Source of the DNA: an uncultured Aquimarina sp.
GTDB taxonomy: Bacteria > Bacteroidota > Bacteroidia > Flavobacteriales > Flavobacteriaceae
Length of the DNA: 56,432 nt
Direction of reading: 5' to 3'
Assembly (NCBI GenBank): GCA_947495425.1
Contig: CANLYR010000026.1
Coordinates: forward strand, 1 to 56,432
The notes below the pieces were generated by a model that was given only the letters and a program-made list of their open reading frames with translations, did not search any database and was not told where the DNA came from. The translations under genes were made by a program, and so were the position numbers. Below, piece after piece: positions 18,352 to 28,685 of this stretch (position 1 is its first letter; each line of letters starts with the position of its first letter).

Positions 18352-19911
18352 ATGAGTATAGAAAAAGAATATGACTATATAATTATTGGTAGTGGTTTTG
18401 GGGGCTCTGTAAGCGCGCTACGACTTTCTGAAAAAGGATATAAAGTTCTAGTCATCGAAAAAGGGAAATGGTATAAACCACAAGATTTTCCGAAATCAAA
18501 CTGGAACCTTAAGAAATGGTTGTGGATGCCATTTTTTAGTTGGTTTGGTATTATGAAAATGTCCTTTTTTAGACATTTGGTTGTTATTTCTGGAACCGGT
18601 GTAGGAGGAGGATCATTAGTGTATGCTAATACATTACCTGTACCAAAAAAAGAGTTTTTTACTTCTGGCAGTTGGAGTAAGCTTACAGATTGGCAAACAG
18701 AATTAGCACCATTTTATCAAACTGCATTGCAGATGCTGGGAGCACAGAAAAACCCAACCTTTTTTGATGGTGATAAAGCACTTAGGGTATTGGCTTCTGA
18801 GATGAATATAAAAGAAAATTTTGAAGCTACTGATGTAGCTGTGTTTTTTGGCAAACCCAATGAAACGGTTTCAGATCCATATTTTGGAGGAAAAGGTCCT
18901 GATCGTACAGGATGCAATTATTGTGGAGGATGTATGACAGGCTGTAGGGTAGGAGCAAAAAATACGTTGGATACAAACTATTTGTATTTAGCTCAACAAT
19001 TAGGAGCAGAGATACTAGCAGAACACGAGGTGTACGATGTAATTCCTAATGATCAGGGCTACGAAATAAAATTTAAGTCTTCTACACACTTTTTTAAGGC
19101 AAAAAAATCTATAAAGACAAAGGGAGTTGTTTTTTCTGGCGGTGTACTGGGTACCATAAAATTATTATTAAAACTAAAACAAAAATCGTTACCAAAAATT
19201 TCTGATCGCTTGGGATGTGATATCCGAACAAACAACGAAAGCCTTATTAGTGTTACTAATCTAGATGGTAAAAAAGACTTGTCTAAAGGAGTGGCAATAG
19301 GGTCTATTCTCAATACAGATGAACATAGTCATGTCGAGATCGTAAGGTATGCTAAGGGTTCAGGGTTTTGGCGATTATCACACTTGCCATTAACCCATGG
19401 GAAAAATACAATCGTGAGAGTGGTAAAAATGATCACAAGTTTTATTAAACATCCACTGTCTTATATCAAATTATATACAATTAAGGATTGGGGGAAAAGT
19501 ACTGTTGTTTTACTTTTTATGCAAACCTTAGACAGCACACTGAAGTTTAAACGGAATAGTTTGGGAGTTATGAACACTTCGGTCGCCGAAGGGAAGAAGC
19601 CATCAGCTTTTATTTCTCAGTCTTTGGGTTTAGCAAAGCGTTATGCAAAGCTACTTAAAGGAAAAGAAACCGTTTTTGCATTAGAACCGCTTGCGGGGAT
19701 CCCCTCAACAGCTCATATTCTTGGTGGAGCAGTGATGGGAGTCAACCCTTCAGAAGGTGTTATTGATAAAAACAATAAAGTTTTTGGTTACGATAATATG
19801 TTTGTTTGTGATGGATCAATGATATCTGCCAACCCTGGTGTAAATCCTTCTTTATCTATTACTGCAATTTCTGAAAGAGCAATGAGTCTTATTGCTGAGA
19901 AAAAAGCTTAA
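18352..19911 (+). CDS. GMC family oxidoreductase with a CX2CX2CX3C motif
   Basis: A 519-residue FAD enzyme of the glucose-methanol-choline family, nearest in layout to bacterial cholesterol-oxidase-like members. The FAD-binding IIGSGFGGSV is at 11-20, GTGVGGGSLVYAN at 81-93, and the GMC C-terminal signature near 455-500 (HILGGAVMGV, then NPGVNPSLSITA). At 188-198 the cysteines are spaced C-x2-C-x2-C-x3-C (CNYCGGCMTGC), as in a ferredoxin 4Fe-4S loop but lacking the usual final Pro. Substrate is unknown; alcohols or sterol-like lipids are possible. The divergent TetR gene probably controls it. The stop overlaps the stop of the convergent downstream gene by 4 bp. Confidence 0.9.
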   Translation: MSIEKEYDYIIIGSGFGGSVSALRLSEKGYKVLVIEKGKWYKPQDFPKSNWNLKKWLWMPFFSWFGIMKMSFFRHLVVISGTGVGGGSLVYANTLPVPKKEFFTSGSWSKLTDWQTELAPFYQTALQMLGAQKNPTFFDGDKALRVLASEMNIKENFEATDVAVFFGKPNETVSDPYFGGKGPDRTGCNYCGGCMTGCRVGAKNTLDTNYLYLAQQLGAEILAEHEVYDVIPNDQGYEIKFKSSTHFFKAKKSIKTKGVVFSGGVLGTIKLLLKLKQKSLPKISDRLGCDIRTNNESLISVTNLDGKKDLSKGVAIGSILNTDEHSHVEIVRYAKGSGFWRLSHLPLTHGKNTIVRVVKMITSFIKHPLSYIKLYTIKDWGKSTVVLLFMQTLDSTLKFKRNSLGVMNTSVAEGKKPSAFISQSLGLAKRYAKLLKGKETVFALEPLAGIPSTAHILGGAVMGVNPSEGVIDKNNKVFGYDNMFVCDGSMISANPGVNPSLSITAISERAMSLIAEKKA

Positions 19912-20108
19912 TCTTGTGAAGCGCTCTGAAAGTAACGATATATAAGATACCCTCCGTATCCTATAAATAGTAATGTTAACATGGACCTAAATCCCCATTC
20001 TTCTTCCGTCTGTAAACGATTATAAAGGCGCAATCCTCCAAATAGTACTAAAGCAATACCAATCATTAAATCCCATTTTTTTCGAGGAGTTTTGTTTTCG
20101 TTTTCCAT
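19908..20108 (-). CDS. Small two-helix membrane protein
   Basis: About 66 residues from the ATG at 20108 (MENENKTPRKKWDL), which lies 4 bp after the DUF2007 stop; an upstream in-frame start would overlap that gene and is less likely. It has a basic N-terminal stretch, a first membrane helix (LMIGIALVLFGGLRLY), a short acidic loop (QTEEEWGF) and a second helix (MLTLLFIGYGGYLIYRYF). No known family is recognised. Co-transcription with DUF2007 suggests a shared, unknown task. Confidence 0.75.
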   Translation of the reverse strand: MENENKTPRKKWDLMIGIALVLFGGLRLYNRLQTEEEWGFRSMLTLLFIGYGGYLIYRYFQSASQD

Positions 20109-20112
20109 AATT

Positions 20113-20340
20113 TTATGACAAACTTTTTTCGATGATAGGAATTGCATCTTCTACATCAGTTTTCTTGACAAAAAGCTGGATATGATGCGGTATTCCGCCA
20201 CCAAAACCAGCCATCATACCAGATTTCATGTCATCTCTTGTCACCGAATTAATACCTCGATCCTGAAGCAATGTTTGTAAAAACTGGATGTTAATGAGAC
20301 TGCCTGTGTATACTCTTTCGTAATTACTTTCGGGAAACAT
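20113..20340 (-). CDS. DUF2007 domain protein
   Basis: A 75-residue protein matching the DUF2007 (putative signal-transducing) pattern: RVYTGSLINIQFLQTLLQDRGI, a central segment, then the closing QLFVKKTDVEDAIPIIEK. The fold is a small ferredoxin-like alpha/beta domain related to PII-like proteins; its ligand is not established. It is the first gene of a two-gene unit with the small membrane protein. Confidence 0.85.
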   Translation of the reverse strand: MFPESNYERVYTGSLINIQFLQTLLQDRGINSVTRDDMKSGMMAGFGGGIPHHIQLFVKKTDVEDAIPIIEKSLS

Positions 20341-20547
20341 AAAATATTTGATTTATTAATAGTTGCGTTTCTAAATGTTCATAAAATCTTTAAGCATTTG
20401 AAGAGAATCTGGTTTACAGTATAACGTTTAAATTTACAACAACCTTGATATCGCTCGTTGAATACTACTTACTTTTTATGATGTTTTAAAAGCATTCCAT
20501 TCATTTAATGCTAAAGGTTATGTGGTTTTTAGAAGTTCAACATTCAC

Positions 20548-21267
20548 TTATGCATTAATATATTTACTATTCCAAATGGCAGTATTGAAGTTTTTACCCA
20601 ACGCAAATCCATAGAATAATACAACAGCCGCTACTGATTTAAACATAAAGAAAAAAACCATAATAAATGTTGATGTGTTACTTTCTTTACTAAATAAGCC
20701 ATCAGGAACCATAAAAGTAAGTAAAACACTAACTAAAAAAGTAAGAAAAAGCAAATTTTCGAAACTTTTGAAAAACCACATCGAGAATTTACGAAGCGGA
20801 TGCAAGTCGTTCCCCCATTTATGAACAAGATAAAAATAATCATTTCCCATAGGTGCAAAAAGCAATGGGTCATCAGCATTTTCTAATTTAAATAATTTTG
20901 ATGGTGCTATAATTTTAAACCCTTTGAGTTCGCTATGATGTTTGTTTTCTAATTCCTTAATAGCAGAGAACGCTGTTTCCGGAAGCTTACCTTTGAAATA
21001 TTTAGTATCTAAAAAACGAAGTCTATAGGTGATACATATTTTTTTGATTTGATCCAGATGATATATTTTATGTGTGTCTAGCTGGTCAAAGTCGAAAGAA
21101 TTCGTAACGTTTTTACTAGAAGCATTCAAATTTTTGATAATATGGGTTTTACGCGCTTCATCTTTTCTAAAGATTTCTTGCACCTGATCTTGCCATGTAG
21201 CATGATCAAATTCTTTTGCACGTAGTCTCTCTAGCTTTTTTTCAATATTTGTTCTAGGTAATACCAT
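20548..21267 (-). CDS. Hypothetical membrane protein with C-terminal helices
   Basis: A 239-residue protein of no recognised family. The N-terminal ~160 residues are soluble and charged (KLERLRAKEFDHATWQDQVQ) with a beta-rich stretch (FKIIAPSKLF, DDPLLFAPMGNDYFYLVHKW). Two membrane helices are at about 170-190 (ENLLFLTFLVSVLLTFMVP) and 203-228 (FIMVFFFMFKSVAAVVLFYGFALG). It stands alone. Its cytoplasmic part may bind a ligand or partner, but nothing specific can be said. Confidence 0.75.
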   Translation of the reverse strand: MVLPRTNIEKKLERLRAKEFDHATWQDQVQEIFRKDEARKTHIIKNLNASSKNVTNSFDFDQLDTHKIYHLDQIKKICITYRLRFLDTKYFKGKLPETAFSAIKELENKHHSELKGFKIIAPSKLFKLENADDPLLFAPMGNDYFYLVHKWGNDLHPLRKFSMWFFKSFENLLFLTFLVSVLLTFMVPDGLFSKESNTSTFIMVFFFMFKSVAAVVLFYGFALGKNFNTAIWNSKYINA

Positions 21268-21484
21268 TTTATTTTCTTTTTCATTAGCATCACTAAATTA
21301 GCGATTTAGGATTGGCTTTACAACATATTAGAGAAAGGATTAGGTTTTCCTATTCATATTTTAACTATTGTTGAAATAAAATAGGGAAGTGATATGTATT
21401 AATATTGAAAAAGTAAAACAAAATGAATATTAAAAACTAGATCAAGGAGTTTACTAGTTAGTATACTTTTTTTAATGTTTGAAG

Positions 21485-22330
21485 TCATTGAGGTCTACTA
21501 ATAATAATCCCTGTATTATTTTTGATTTTTTTTAGATAATCTACCAGCGGCAATTTTGAAATCACTACTTCACCCACTGTTGAAGCATGTAGTAAATGAA
21601 TTCGACCGTCCTCTTCTTTTGTGGCTATTCCCGTATGGGTGATGTCTAATCCTTTAATTGAAGTTGTTAATGCAATGATATCACCAGAGATAATTAAATT
21701 TTCGTTGGCTCTAATTTGATCTTTTGGCAGGATGCAAAATGATAATTGACTTATACTTGCCTCAGATTTTTTAATACCTTCAAAATTCTTATCCTCTGTA
21801 AGAAAAGGATAAAGATCTCTGTGGGTACTCATAAAATTAATGTCTTTGGCAACATCTTTGCCACCAACTTCTCCAGTTATATTCTGAAGTATTCCTTTTT
21901 GTTCATTATCAGAAATCCATTCAGAAAAATAATGTAATCGTGAGGCATACCCATCTAAGGTTCCGTTTTTGTACCGTACTTTTTCAAGATATTGGGTATA
22001 GGTTTCAAAATCACTCTTGTTATTTCTGAGCATTAAGCTTAGCACCAAGACGTTTTCTACAAAAGTAGTACAATCCAGCCCTTGCAGGTTAATCACCAGA
22101 GATTCTTTTGGTCCGATCTCTAGTGTTTTAGGAACATAAGGAGTGCCTAAAAAAGTTTTTCCAACAGCTACTATAGTTTCACCAAACGCTTTGGTAGGCG
22201 AGTATGCACTCTTGAGCTTTAAAATCTTATCTTCAAAAACCTCTCTGTCTTTTACAGAACAAGTGATTTCTTGCGCAGTGATGTTATTCGCAATAAAGAA
22301 AAAAAGAAGGATGAAGATTTTAGTGTTCAT
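21485..22330 (-). CDS. DUF1460 family (NlpC/P60-like) amidase, secreted
   Basis: 281 residues from the ATG at 22330; an upstream in-frame TTG lies in the -7 box, so it is excluded. The signal peptide spans about 1-19 (IFILLFFFIANNITAQ). The DUF1460 core shows the catalytic Cys in GLDCTTFVENVL and a His in THTGIATKEEDGRIHLLHAS. Structures in this family resemble N-acetylmuramoyl-L-alanine amidases/NlpC-P60 peptidases and cut murein peptides, so a role in periplasmic peptidoglycan turnover is likely. No operon partner. Confidence 0.88.
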   Translation of the reverse strand: MNTKIFILLFFFIANNITAQEITCSVKDREVFEDKILKLKSAYSPTKAFGETIVAVGKTFLGTPYVPKTLEIGPKESLVINLQGLDCTTFVENVLVLSLMLRNNKSDFETYTQYLEKVRYKNGTLDGYASRLHYFSEWISDNEQKGILQNITGEVGGKDVAKDINFMSTHRDLYPFLTEDKNFEGIKKSEASISQLSFCILPKDQIRANENLIISGDIIALTTSIKGLDITHTGIATKEEDGRIHLLHASTVGEVVISKLPLVDYLKKIKNNTGIIISRPQ

Positions 22331-22357
22331 ATAATACAGATATTTTTTGTATTCTTT

Positions 22358-22365
22358 CAAATATA
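22358..22365 (-). promoter_or_regulatory. -7 box of the DUF1460 gene
   Basis: Minus-strand TATATTTG fits TAnnTTTG, about 27 nt before the ATG at 22330. This supports that start. Confidence 0.45.
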
Positions 22366-22387
22366 AACTTTATAACACAATATTTTA

Positions 22388-22423
22388 TAAAAAAAGCAAC
22401 CAAGAGAAATTCTGGTTGCTTTT
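22388..22423 (-). terminator. Terminator of the leu operon
   Basis: On the minus strand AAAAGCAACCA (22423-22413) pairs with TGGTTGCTTTT (22402-22392) and continues into T residues. It lies directly after leuB. Confidence 0.8.
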
Positions 22424-22443
22424 CATAACAGAATAATTATATT

Positions 22444-23559
22444 CTAAATTATTGTAGACTGCCCTACGTGTATATTTTCGAAATTGATATTCGAATCTTC
22501 AGGATTTAATATATAATCGGCAATAAAGTCTCCTACTTTTTCTGTAGTTAAAGGATTACTACTATTTAAATCTGGTGTGGTAAGATTTAGCTCTAGTGCT
22601 TTTTCTACAGCGTCTCTTATTGCAGTAGCTTCACCTAATAAATCAAAATGCTCTAATAGCATAGCTGCAGACAATATAGCAGCAATTGGGTTTGCGATCC
22701 CTTTTCCGGTTGCCTGAGGGTATGAACCATGAATGGGCTCAAACATGCAACAGGTATCTCCTACAGAGGCAGATGCTAATAAGCCAATGGATCCTCCAAT
22801 AACGCTAGCTTCATCAGAAATGATGTCTCCAAACATATTTTCGGTTAAAATAACGTCAAATTGACTTGGGTTTAAAATCATTTGCATCGCTGCATTATCG
22901 ACAAATAAGAAATCCAGCGTAATATCACTATACTCCTTTGCAATTTCGGTAACAACTTTTCTCCATAAACGAGAAGATTCTAATACATTTGCTTTGTCAA
23001 CTAATGTTAACTTTTTTCTTCGTTTTTGAGCAGCTTTAAAGGCTAAATGTGTAATACGTTCAATTTCTGCTTTTGAATATTCACAAAGATCTGACGCTAC
23101 GGTACCATCTGCACTTAATTCCTTTTTTCCGAAATAAATACCTCCGGTTAGTTCTCGATAAATAGAAATATCGGTACCTTCTATAATCTCAGGTTTAAGA
23201 GGTGATTTATCTATAAGTGTAGTATAGGCTTTTACAGGTCTTATGTTGGCGTAGAGGCCAAGTTCTTTGCGTAATTTTAATAATCCTTGCTCAGGACGTA
23301 CTGGTGCGCTCGGATCATTATCATACTTTGGATCTCCAATAGCTCCAAATAAAACAGCATCAGTATTTGCGCAGAGTTCTAATGTTTTGTCTGGTAAAGG
23401 ATTTCCTGTTTTATCTATAGCTATGGCGCCTACCAGAGCTTCTTTGAAGATAAAGGAGTGGTCAAAACCATGAGCAACAGCTTCTAGAGCCTTTATGGCC
23501 TGAGCAGTGACTTCTGGACCGATACCGTCTCCTGATAATACTGCAATGTCTAGTTTCAT
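22444..23559 (-). CDS. leuB: 3-isopropylmalate dehydrogenase
   Basis: 371 residues. Oxidises and decarboxylates (2R,3S)-3-isopropylmalate with NAD+, the last dedicated step toward leucine. Family marks: DIAVLSGDGIGPEVT at the start, AVLFGAIGDPKYDN near 70, ELTGGIYFG near 137, VDNAAMQMI near 220, and the cofactor loop EPIHGSYPQATGKGIANPIA near 273. Length fits LeuB. It is the last gene of leuA-leuC-leuD-leuB and lies 95 bp behind leuD; that gap holds a short dispersed sequence resembling others found between flavobacterial genes. Confidence 0.96.
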   Translation of the reverse strand: MKLDIAVLSGDGIGPEVTAQAIKALEAVAHGFDHSFIFKEALVGAIAIDKTGNPLPDKTLELCANTDAVLFGAIGDPKYDNDPSAPVRPEQGLLKLRKELGLYANIRPVKAYTTLIDKSPLKPEIIEGTDISIYRELTGGIYFGKKELSADGTVASDLCEYSKAEIERITHLAFKAAQKRRKKLTLVDKANVLESSRLWRKVVTEIAKEYSDITLDFLFVDNAAMQMILNPSQFDVILTENMFGDIISDEASVIGGSIGLLASASVGDTCCMFEPIHGSYPQATGKGIANPIAAILSAAMLLEHFDLLGEATAIRDAVEKALELNLTTPDLNSSNPLTTEKVGDFIADYILNPEDSNINFENIHVGQSTII

Positions 23560-23654
23560 AACTTTCTTCTTTTTGTGACACTAAACGCGTCGAAGTGTTT
23601 CGTTTATTATTATGTGTTTACAGGTTTCGACAAGCTTAGCCTAACCATTTAATT

Positions 23655-24242
23655 TTATACTCTTGATATTTCAAATTTTTCTATTTCCGCCTTGTTACTA
23701 ATTAAAAAATCAATATCATCATATCCATTAATAAGGCAGGTTTTTTTATAGGTGTTGATTTCAAACCCTGATTGGGCTCCTGTACTTAGTATAGTTATTT
23801 TTTCAGCTTCAAGATTTACTTCAATCTGGGTATTTGGATCTTTCTCAATTTCATGAAATAATTCTTGTAAATATTCGGGAGAAACCTGAACTGGTAGTAC
23901 ACCATTGTTTAGTGCATTTCCTTTGAAAATATCAGCAAAAAAGCTAGAAATAACGACTTTGAATCCATAATCATGTATAGCCCATGCTGCATGCTCTCTA
24001 CTAGACCCGCAACCAAAATTATTTCCTGCGACAAGAATTTTTCCTTTATAGGTTTCATTATTGAGTACAAAATCTTCTATCCTATTTCCATCTAAATCAA
24101 AACGCCAATCTCTAAACAAATTCTCTCCAAATCCTTCTCTGGTTGTAGCTTTTAGAAACCTGGCAGGTATAATTTGATCGGTATCTACATTTTTAATTTC
24201 AAGAGGGACCGCCGAGGATGTTAGTTTTTTGAAGCTATCCAT
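23655..24242 (-). CDS. leuD: 3-isopropylmalate dehydratase, small subunit
   Basis: 195 residues, the swivelling domain of isopropylmalate isomerase, which pairs with LeuC to move the hydroxyl group from 2- to 3-isopropylmalate. Family marks: [14 protein letters not shown] near 19, [13 protein letters not shown] near 76, the substrate-binding loop, and [20 protein letters not shown] near 98. Starts 2 bp after the leuC stop, so the subunits are translated together. Confidence 0.96.
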   Translation of the reverse strand: MDSFKKLTSSAVPLEIKNVDTDQIIPARFLKATTREGFGENLFRDWRFDLDGNRIEDFVLNNETYKGKILVAGNNFGCGSSREHAAWAIHDYGFKVVISSFFADIFKGNALNNGVLPVQVSPEYLQELFHEIEKDPNTQIEVNLEAEKITILSTGAQSGFEINTYKKTCLINGYDDIDFLISNKAEIEKFEISRV

Positions 24243-24244
24243 GG

Positions 24245-25627
24245 TTAATTCATTTGTTTTGTAAAGTCAATAATTTTTCCTTCTATTGCAGTTGCAGCAG
24301 CCATAAGTGGGCTTGCCAGTATTGTTCTTGATCCTCTTCCCTGACGGCCTTCAAAATTTCTATTAGAAGTAGAAACACAATATTCTCCTTCGGGGATTTT
24401 GTCATCATTCATAGCCAAACAGGCTGAACAACCGGGTTGACGTAACTTAAATCCTGCTTCTTCAAAAACGTCTTTTAGACCTTCTTCTATTATCTGCTCA
24501 GCTACTTGTTGAGAACCGGGAACGAACCAAGCGGTTACATTATCCGCTTTTTTCTTGCCTTTTACATAATTGGCGGCAACTCTAAAATCTTCAATTCTAC
24601 TATTTGTGCAACTACCAATAAAAACGTAGTTTATGGGGTGATTGATTAGTGACTGTCCTTTTTTGAAATTCATGTAATCCAGAGATTTCTCAAAAGTAGG
24701 ATTATCTTTTACTGGGATATGATCCGAAATTTTAATTCCCATACCTGGATTAGTTCCAAAAGTGATCATGGGCTCAATATCTGAAGCATCAAAATTATAT
24801 TCTTTATCAAAAGTAGCGTCCTGATCTGTAGGAAGTGTTTTCCAATAGGCTACTTTCTTTTCAAATTCATCTCCTTTGGGAGCAAATTTTCTTCCCTGGA
24901 TATAGTCAAAAGTAGTTTGGTCTGGGGCAATCATACCGCCACGAGCTCCCATTTCAATACTCATATTGCATACGGTCATACGACCTTCCATCGACATCTC
25001 TTCAAACACATTACCGGCATATTCACAAAAATACCCGGTACCCGAATTTGTTCCTAGTTTAGAAATTACATAAAGAATTACATCTTTAGGTAGCACTCCG
25101 GCCTTTAAAGTTCCGTTAACGTTCACACGTAAACTTTTTGGTTTTTGAAGTAGTAAACTTTGGCTTGCAAAAACTTGAGCAACCTGACTGGTACCTATTC
25201 CAAAAGCAATAGTGCCAAAGGCTCCATGTGTAGAGGTATGACTATCACCACATACCATGGTCATACCAGGTTGGGTAATGCCTAATTCGGGTGCCATTAC
25301 ATGTACAATGCCATTGTATTTATGACCGAGACCGTATAAGGTTATATTATTTTTTTTACAGTTTGTGGTCAGTTGTGCTAATTGATTTCTGGATAATGCA
25401 TCTTTTACAGGTAAATGTTGATTTTCTGTAGGTGTATTGTGATCGGCTGTAGCAACAATTTGATCAGGTCTAAAAATAGGAATACCACGTTGTTCTAATT
25501 CTGCAAATGCTTGCGGACTCGTAACTTCGTGGATCAGATGCTTATCGATATACAATATTTGTGGGCCGTCTTTAATTTCTTTGACGACATGTGCATCCCA
25601 AACTTTATCAAATAAGGTTTTTTTCAT
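24245..25627 (-). CDS. leuC: 3-isopropylmalate dehydratase, large subunit
   Basis: 460 residues, aconitase-type 4Fe-4S enzyme. The cluster cysteines are visible in [13 protein letters not shown] (near 342) and in [12 protein letters not shown] (near 404-407). Other marks: [20 protein letters not shown] [12 protein letters not shown] near 125 and [15 protein letters not shown] at the end. Works with LeuD. A 123-bp gap separates it from leuA, larger than other gaps in the operon and without an ORF. Confidence 0.96.
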   Translation of the reverse strand: MKKTLFDKVWDAHVVKEIKDGPQILYIDKHLIHEVTSPQAFAELEQRGIPIFRPDQIVATADHNTPTENQHLPVKDALSRNQLAQLTTNCKKNNITLYGLGHKYNGIVHVMAPELGITQPGMTMVCGDSHTSTHGAFGTIAFGIGTSQVAQVFASQSLLLQKPKSLRVNVNGTLKAGVLPKDVILYVISKLGTNSGTGYFCEYAGNVFEEMSMEGRMTVCNMSIEMGARGGMIAPDQTTFDYIQGRKFAPKGDEFEKKVAYWKTLPTDQDATFDKEYNFDASDIEPMITFGTNPGMGIKISDHIPVKDNPTFEKSLDYMNFKKGQSLINHPINYVFIGSCTNSRIEDFRVAANYVKGKKKADNVTAWFVPGSQQVAEQIIEEGLKDVFEEAGFKLRQPGCSACLAMNDDKIPEGEYCVSTSNRNFEGRQGRGSRTILASPLMAAATAIEGKIIDFTKQMN

Positions 25628-25750
25628 TAATTTATTTTAAATGTAATCTTAATCTCATCTAGTGCAGTTGAAATAGCAACTATTTTGTAATCTCAAATTT
25701 TACTTTTATCTCGACTGCTCCAGAAATTGATACGTTTTATATTTCTAAGG

Positions 25751-26923
25751 TTAGGCGACAGATGCAGCCATTACCTTCGTGTTTTTCATGATTTGATGTA
25801 TATCTTCATCCAACACTTCTTTTTTTCTGTCTGCAAAATTTAAAAATTCTTTATAAACATCATCGAGTTGTAGTTTGGTTAGTTCATAACCTACTTTTTT
25901 TGCACGATACGCTAGAGCAGCTCTACCGCTTCGCGCAGTAAGTACAATAGCCGATTCTGTTACACCCACCTCTGCAGGATCAATAATTTCGTAAGTCTCA
26001 CGGTTTTTGATCACACCATCTTGATGTATTCCTGAGCTGTGTGCGAACGCATTGGCGCCAACTATAGCTTTATTGGGTTGTACCATCATGCCCATATGAT
26101 CAGAAACCATTTGGCTGGTTTCGTATAGTAATCTAGAATTGATATCGGTATTAAGATCAAGATAGGGGTGTTGTTTCATAATCATCACAACTTCTTCTAG
26201 CGAAGTGTTTCCTGCACGCTCACCTATACCGTTGATAGTACATTCGATTTGTCGAGCACCATGAATTGCTCCAGAAATAGAATTGGCGGTTGCTAAACCT
26301 AAATCGTTATGGCAGTGGCAAGAAATAATAACATCATCAATTCCTTTAACATTTTCCTTTAAATATTTGATTTTGGCACCGTATTCTTCTGGTAGGCAAT
26401 ACCCCGTAGTATCTGGAATATTAAGAACAGTCGCCCCGGCTTTGATCATAGCCTCACAAACTCGTGCTAAAAACTCATTGTCGGTACGCCCGGCATCCTC
26501 TGCATAAAACTCTACATCTTCAACAAAAGATTTTGCATATTTTACTGCGGCAATACCTCGTTCGATCACCTTATCTTGTGTAGAATTGAATTTATATTTG
26601 ATATGAGACTCTGAAGTTCCTATCCCTGTATGTATTCTGGGCTTTTTTGCATATTTAAGTGCCTCAGCAGCGACTTTAATATCATTTACTACAGCTCTGG
26701 TTAATCCACAAACTGTTGCGTTTTTTACAATTTTTGCTATTTCGTTTACCGACTTAAAATCCCCGGGGCTCGAAACCGGAAACCCTGCTTCTATAACATC
26801 GACACCCAACAAGTCTAGTTGTCTTGCTATGACTAATTTTTGTTCTGTATTAAGCTTACAACCAGGGACCTGCTCACCATCTCTCAGGGTTGTATCGAAT
26901 ATTTGTACTTTATTATTATTCAT
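25751..26923 (-). CDS. leuA: 2-isopropylmalate synthase, short form without regulatory domain
   Basis: 390 residues. Condenses acetyl-CoA with 2-oxoisovalerate, the first committed leucine step. The DRE-TIM metallolyase core is clear: [17 protein letters not shown] at 8-24, the metal-binding [15 protein letters not shown] near 201, and [17 protein letters not shown] near 231. At 390 residues it lacks the C-terminal LeuA dimer/allosteric domain of the ~520-residue forms, so classical leucine feedback through that domain is not expected. The leuCDB genes downstream support isopropylmalate rather than homocitrate or citramalate synthase. Confidence 0.93.
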   Translation of the reverse strand: MNNNKVQIFDTTLRDGEQVPGCKLNTEQKLVIARQLDLLGVDVIEAGFPVSSPGDFKSVNEIAKIVKNATVCGLTRAVVNDIKVAAEALKYAKKPRIHTGIGTSESHIKYKFNSTQDKVIERGIAAVKYAKSFVEDVEFYAEDAGRTDNEFLARVCEAMIKAGATVLNIPDTTGYCLPEEYGAKIKYLKENVKGIDDVIISCHCHNDLGLATANSISGAIHGARQIECTINGIGERAGNTSLEEVVMIMKQHPYLDLNTDINSRLLYETSQMVSDHMGMMVQPNKAIVGANAFAHSSGIHQDGVIKNRETYEIIDPAEVGVTESAIVLTARSGRAALAYRAKKVGYELTKLQLDDVYKEFLNFADRKKEVLDEDIHQIMKNTKVMAASVA

Positions 26924-27130
26924 AAGGATTTCGTGAATTACGAAGTTACTCTTTACTCAAAAATGACATCTTTTTAAAATATTCTTAACAGATGTTTCTT
27001 AAATCTCTTACGAATTTATATTTTGGCAATTCAAAAGGGAAGTATTAGGTGGTTGGTTTTACAACGCTAAACTATTTTTATAAAAACGTAAGTCCTTTTA
27101 AATCAAATAATTAAAGTGTAATTTCTTACA

Positions 27131-28675
27131 ATGACTACTGATCAAAAAGATCCTTTATTTGTTTTGTTAAAGTCGCTTTCAAAATCTGAAAAACGCCAAT
27201 TTAAAGTGTATGTAGGCAGGTTAGGTGTAAATACGGACTCAAAGTTTCTGGCACTTTTTAATCATATAGATAAAAGTGATACTTTGGATGAAGATCTTAT
27301 CGTGAAAAAGGGAATTGTAAAAAAACAACAACTTTCTAATCTTAAAGCGCATTTATACAAACAAATACTAATCAGCCTTCGGTTAAGTCCGTTGCATCAA
27401 AATATTAGATCTAGTATACGTGAACAGCTTGATTTTGCATCAATTTTGTACCATAAAGGTTTATATAAGCAAAGCTTAAAAATTTTAGAAAAAGCTAAAT
27501 CTCTGGCAAAAGAAAATGAAGAACACAATATTGCTTATGAAATTGTAGAGCTCGAAAAGATTATCGAAACGCAATACATAACACGAAGTATTAATAGCAG
27601 AGCAGATGAATTGACAATAGAAGCTAAAATGCTTAGCATGAAAAATGTATTGACGAGTAAATTGTCAAACCTGTCGCTACAATTGTATGGTCTTATGCTC
27701 AAAAGTGGTTATGTAAGAAATGATAAGGAGCATACTGTAATCACTGACTATTTTCATAGTAAATTACCAAAATATGAGTGGAACATGTTGGGATTTAGAG
27801 AAAAGCTCTGGTTATATAAGGCTCATTTATGGTACAGTTTTATTATTCAGGATTTTTTATCGTGTTATAAATATTCAAAAAAATGGGTCGATCTTTTTTA
27901 TGAAAATCCTAAAATGATGATTCTTAATCCGGTCTTTTTTTTAAGAGGAAATCATTATCTATTAGAGTCTTTATTTTTGATTAAAGATAGAACCCAGTTG
28001 CAGTCGACCTTATTGCAATTTGAAGAAACCATTGCTGATGAAACTTTTCCAAAAGATGATAATATCGAAGTATTATCGTTTCAGTTTATCTACAATAATA
28101 AATTGAATGTTCATTTTCTGGAAGGTAGTTTTGCTGAAGGTGAATATCTGGTCGAAGAGATATTAGGAGGAATTGAAGAATTTAGGAATCGAATTGATGA
28201 CCATCATATTATGGTATTGTATTACAAGATTGGATGTCTCTATTTCGGAATGGCAAATCATCGAAAATGTATAGAATATCTTACCAAAATCATCAACAAT
28301 AGATCTTTGAAGATGAGAGAAGATTTAATGTGCTTCTCGAGAGTACTAAGTTTGGTAGCTCACTATGAAGCAGGGATGGATTATCATCTTGAAAGTCAGC
28401 TAAAAGAAACGTATAGATTCTTAATCAAAATGAACGACCTGCACGAAGTACAGAAAGAGATGATTAAGTTTCTTAAAAATTTAGGGGACATTTACCCTCA
28501 TCAAATAAAAGATGAGTTTAAAAAACTACATTCAACCCTAAAAAAGTATGAAGACCATCCCTATGAGAAAAGATCCTTTTTATATTTGGATATTCTATCT
28601 TGGCTAGAAAGTAATATCCAGGGCAGGCCGGTAGCAGATATTATAAAAGAGAAATCAAAAAAACTGGTTCGATAA
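27131..28675 (+). CDS. Hypothetical all-helical TPR-like protein
   Basis: A 514-residue cytoplasmic protein with no signal peptide. Except for a few short segments it is predicted helical, with degenerate TPR-like pairs (LDFASILYHKGLYKQSLKILEKAKSLAKE at about 95-125; KIGCLYFGMANHRKCIEYLTKII near 370-392). The N-terminal part (LLKSLSKSEKRQFKVYVGRL) is basic. Proteins of this size and feel are conserved in Flavobacteriaceae without a known role; a scaffold for protein contacts is an inference. The next gene starts 10 bp after its stop, suggesting a shared transcript. Confidence 0.75.
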   Translation: MTTDQKDPLFVLLKSLSKSEKRQFKVYVGRLGVNTDSKFLALFNHIDKSDTLDEDLIVKKGIVKKQQLSNLKAHLYKQILISLRLSPLHQNIRSSIREQLDFASILYHKGLYKQSLKILEKAKSLAKENEEHNIAYEIVELEKIIETQYITRSINSRADELTIEAKMLSMKNVLTSKLSNLSLQLYGLMLKSGYVRNDKEHTVITDYFHSKLPKYEWNMLGFREKLWLYKAHLWYSFIIQDFLSCYKYSKKWVDLFYENPKMMILNPVFFLRGNHYLLESLFLIKDRTQLQSTLLQFEETIADETFPKDDNIEVLSFQFIYNNKLNVHFLEGSFAEGEYLVEEILGGIEEFRNRIDDHHIMVLYYKIGCLYFGMANHRKCIEYLTKIINNRSLKMREDLMCFSRVLSLVAHYEAGMDYHLESQLKETYRFLIKMNDLHEVQKEMIKFLKNLGDIYPHQIKDEFKKLHSTLKKYEDHPYEKRSFLYLDILSWLESNIQGRPVADIIKEKSKKLVR

Positions 28676-28685
28676 TATTTTGCTA

